Of a stretch of DNA of 5,433 nt, positions 3,646 to 5,433 are shown piece by piece (positions within the stretch are counted from its first letter, which is position 1; every line of letters starts with the position of its first letter). A program made the translations under genes and the position numbers. Source of the stretch: Bacillota bacterium (lineage in GTDB: Bacteria; Bacillota; Dehalobacteriia; UBA4068); contig JAUMYD010000129.1 in assembly GCA_030528765.1 (NCBI GenBank), positions 1 to 5,433 on the forward strand, read 5' to 3'. The notes under the pieces are model-generated. The model saw only the letters and a program-made list of their open reading frames with translations. It did no database searches and was not told where the DNA came from.

Positions 3646-5433
3646 TTATTCCAGGGGGACAGGCTGCAGGCTGGGGCTGAAAAGCGTGGCATAATAGCCC
3701 CAGGAATTCCACAGGCCCAGACCGGTGCAGACCCATTTCAGCGAGATCTTCTCATAGGGCTGCACGTCCACCCACAGATTCTGCGGGGAAACCGCAGCAC
3801 TTATCTCCCCGGAGGACCAGATCAGGGCTCCATCGCCGTAGATCTCCAGCCGGGCAGAGGGCGCCAGTGCCGTGGAGCTGGCCTCTGCCGGGAAGCCCAC
3901 CACCCCGCTGAGGCTGCGGTATTTTCCGTTCAGCGCGTAGGTGACAGAGCCGGCAGACATGGATATGCTGCTGCTGTAGCTGCTGCCCTGGTTATCCGTC
4001 AGGTGATAGCTGCGGTACAGCTGATCATCCTCCCGGCAATCCATGGATTCATAGCTCAGCTCCAGCAGGGAGACGGGGATATAGCTGATATAAACATCGA
4101 TCTTATGCAGCAGCTCCTGGCTGCTGTGCTCCTCGCCCAGATATTCCGCGGCCTTTTGCAGGCGGCTGAGAGCTGCAGAATAATTGTTCTGCGCCGCCAT
4201 GGCTGCCGCCTCATCCAGGGCCTGATTGTTGATATATTGGTAGGCATCCGCACGGGCACTTTCAAACTGGGGCAGAGCACCCAGCTGCTCCTCCGCCGCC
4301 GTGATCTTGGCAAAGGCTTCATCATAATTCCCCAGCTCCAGCAGGCTGCGGGCCTGCTGCAGCATAAATTCGCTCTGGGCCTCCACCGCCTGCTCCCGCA
4401 GGGAGAGGGCAGCGGCATGATTCCCATCCTCCGGCAGGACCTGCTCCGCCAGGGCGATGACCTCCGTATATTCCCCGCGGGACATGGCCTCCTCCATTTG
4501 CGCGAAGGCCAGCCGGGAGGCCTCCATGGCCTCGATCTGCGCCAGATATTCCACCCGGCAATCATCCACAAAGGGGAAATTGCTCAGCCGCTGCAGGGCC
4601 GCCTCAGCCTCCTCCCGGCTGCTGCTTTCCCGCAGGTATTCCCCATAGATCAGCGCCGCCTCAGCCTCCAGCTGCGCCTGAACGGCAGCAGCTTTTTCCG
4701 CATCGCCGCGGATGCGCTGGCTGTAAACATTCAGGGCCTGGGCATAGTCCCCGGCGGAATAGGCCCGCTCAAAGCTGCGCAGAGGCTCCTTATACCAGAG
4801 CAGACCGGCACCCAGCCCCAGCAGGAGCAGCAGAGCACCGATCCCCAGCACCCACCAAAGGGGGCGGCTCTTTTTCTGCGGGGCAGGCTCTGCGGGGATC
4901 AGCTCCCTGGGCTGCAGAGCAGGGTGCTCTACCAGCTGATTGATGTGGGAGAAGTCTGCCTCCTCCCGGCCGGAAACAGGCTCTTCCCGGGCTACGGGCC
5001 GGGCTTCCTGCCCAGAGGCCGGCTGCTCCGCAGCAGGCTCCGCTTTCTCCGCTGCCGGATGCACAGCCTGCTTCTGCCCCAGCTTTTCCAGCAGTATTCC
5101 GGCCTGCGCCGGGAGCTTCTGCAGAGAGCGCAAAAGAGCCGGCTTCCGGGCCGCCTCTGCCGGGAGCCCCGCAGCTCCCTCCGGCTGCTCCGGTGAAAGC
5201 TCGCCCAGCAGGGCTTCCTCCTCCGGGCTAAGCGCATCCGGGAAAGCCTCCTCTTCCCGCGCCAGCTCTGCCTCAAAGCGGGCATCCCGCTTCTGCCGCA
5301 GCTTTTCCAGCAGCTGCAGAGCCAGGGAACGCAGCCTTTGCAGCAGGCCCGGTGCAGCAGGCTCCCGCTCGCTGAAAAGGGCAGCCTCTTTCTCCAGCAA
5401 AGCCCCGGACGGCTGCAGATCGGTGGGGAGCAG
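3646..5433 (-). CDS. Membrane-anchored TPR protein with NPCBM-like domain (5' partial)
   Basis: The function is not established. The reading frame stays open to the window edge, so the start is outside; the TTG at 5400 has no Shine-Dalgarno site. Counting from that TTG (584 residues): 1-178 is a Glu/Ala/Pro-rich cytoplasmic region with two similar helical segments (18-38 and 88-111); KKSRP precedes one transmembrane helix (181-203), so the N-terminus should be inside. Residues 204-435 are helical TPR-like repeats with a G-x-Y-x-x-A pattern (AGDYAQAL, RGEYTEVI, LGNYDEAF, QNNYSAAL). Residues about 440-578 are beta-rich and resemble the NPCBM putative carbohydrate-binding module (YALNGKYRSLSGVVGF, RLEIYGDGALIWSSG, then LWVDVQPYEKISLKWVC). 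I infer an envelope sensor or scaffold that binds a glycan or wall partner. A zinc-ribbon N-terminus, common in such proteins, could lie outside the window. Confidence 0.8.
   Translation of the reverse strand: MLPTDLQPSGALLEKEAALFSEREPAAPGLLQRLRSLALQLLEKLRQKRDARFEAELAREEEAFPDALSPEEEALLGELSPEQPEGAAGLPAEAARKPALLRSLQKLPAQAGILLEKLGQKQAVHPAAEKAEPAAEQPASGQEARPVAREEPVSGREEADFSHINQLVEHPALQPRELIPAEPAPQKKSRPLWWVLGIGALLLLLGLGAGLLWYKEPLRSFERAYSAGDYAQALNVYSQRIRGDAEKAAAVQAQLEAEAALIYGEYLRESSSREEAEAALQRLSNFPFVDDCRVEYLAQIEAMEASRLAFAQMEEAMSRGEYTEVIALAEQVLPEDGNHAAALSLREQAVEAQSEFMLQQARSLLELGNYDEAFAKITAAEEQLGALPQFESARADAYQYINNQALDEAAAMAAQNNYSAALSRLQKAAEYLGEEHSSQELLHKIDVYISYIPVSLLELSYESMDCREDDQLYRSYHLTDNQGSSYSSSISMSAGSVTYALNGKYRSLSGVVGFPAEASSTALAPSARLEIYGDGALIWSSGEISAAVSPQNLWVDVQPYEKISLKWVCTGLGLWNSWGYYATLFSPSLQPVPLE
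5070..5313 (-). repeat. In-frame internal duplication in the N-terminal region
   Basis: A 25-bp sequence at 5070-5094 recurs at 5289-5313 with one mismatch, exactly 219 bp (73 codons) apart. It encodes LLEKLGQK and LLEKLRQK. The protein around both copies is similar: a leucine-rich helix followed by an acidic Ala/Pro linker. This suggests duplication of a helix-linker module of about 70 residues, with the linkers since diverged. Confidence 0.6.

Noticed and set aside
4003..5196. Plus-strand ORF of 397 codons opposite the TPR gene
   Set aside because: Leu/Gln/Arg-rich mirror of GCC/CTG-rich codons; the minus-strand frame has clear TM, TPR and C-terminal domain structure.
5398..5400. TTG as the true start of the TPR/NPCBM-like gene
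   Set aside because: The frame continues open for 11 more codons to the edge and no Shine-Dalgarno sequence precedes the TTG, so the gene is treated as 5' partial.
1..5433. tRNA, rRNA, CRISPR array, insertion sequence or prophage parts
   Set aside because: No repeat-spacer pattern, transposase, terminal inverted repeats or tRNA-like cloverleaf was seen.

Overview
The window reads as the chromosomal replication-origin region of a Bacillota bacterium, probably a gut-type Clostridia. Coding DNA is GC-rich and the intergenic DNA is AT-rich. DnaA is of Gram-positive type, Shine-Dalgarno sites are strong, and a perfect Spo0A-type box lies beside a DnaA box. The genus cannot be fixed from the sequence, and the Spo0A reading only suggests, without proving, an endospore former.

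All three clear genes are on the minus strand. From right to left: (i) 5433-3646 is the 3' part of a gene for a single-pass membrane protein with a cytoplasmic Glu/Ala-rich region, one transmembrane helix, TPR-like repeats outside and a C-terminal NPCBM-like (putative carbohydrate-binding) domain; its 5' end lies beyond the window. (ii) 3645-3429 is a gap holding that gene's hairpin terminator, a possible 15-codon leader ORF and two hairpins. (iii) 3428-2466 is an AEC (auxin efflux carrier) family permease with its own strong terminator (2396-2434). (iv) 2435-2023 is the dnaA upstream region: four perfect 9-bp DnaA boxes, a sigma-A-type dnaA promoter with a DnaA box inside its spacer, a Spo0A box and a perfect 24-bp palindrome. 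It is very likely all or part of oriC. (v) 2022-688 is dnaA, with a terminator at 639-670. (vi) 638-1 is a non-coding, AT-rich stretch of at least 638 bp where dnaN would normally be expected to begin.

The stretch at 1-638 is the least ordinary part. It carries a consensus promoter on the plus strand (369-398), a 13-bp-stem intrinsic terminator on the same strand (574-614) and no supported ORF between them, so it predicts a small RNA of about 210 nt transcribed towards dnaA. That RNA contains a CU-rich tract including the 9-nt anti-Shine-Dalgarno sequence of 16S rRNA. Further left there are five AAATTT motifs in 170 bp, nested inverted repeats, and a tandem 13-bp repeat next to a possible leftward promoter.

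How it fits together: DnaA would bind the boxes upstream of its own gene, both to open the origin and to repress its own promoter. Spo0A may compete at one box. Each gene has its own terminator, so dnaA appears to be expressed alone. The permease and the TPR/NPCBM protein have no evident functional link with replication; the usual rpmH-rnpA neighbours are absent from the upstream side.
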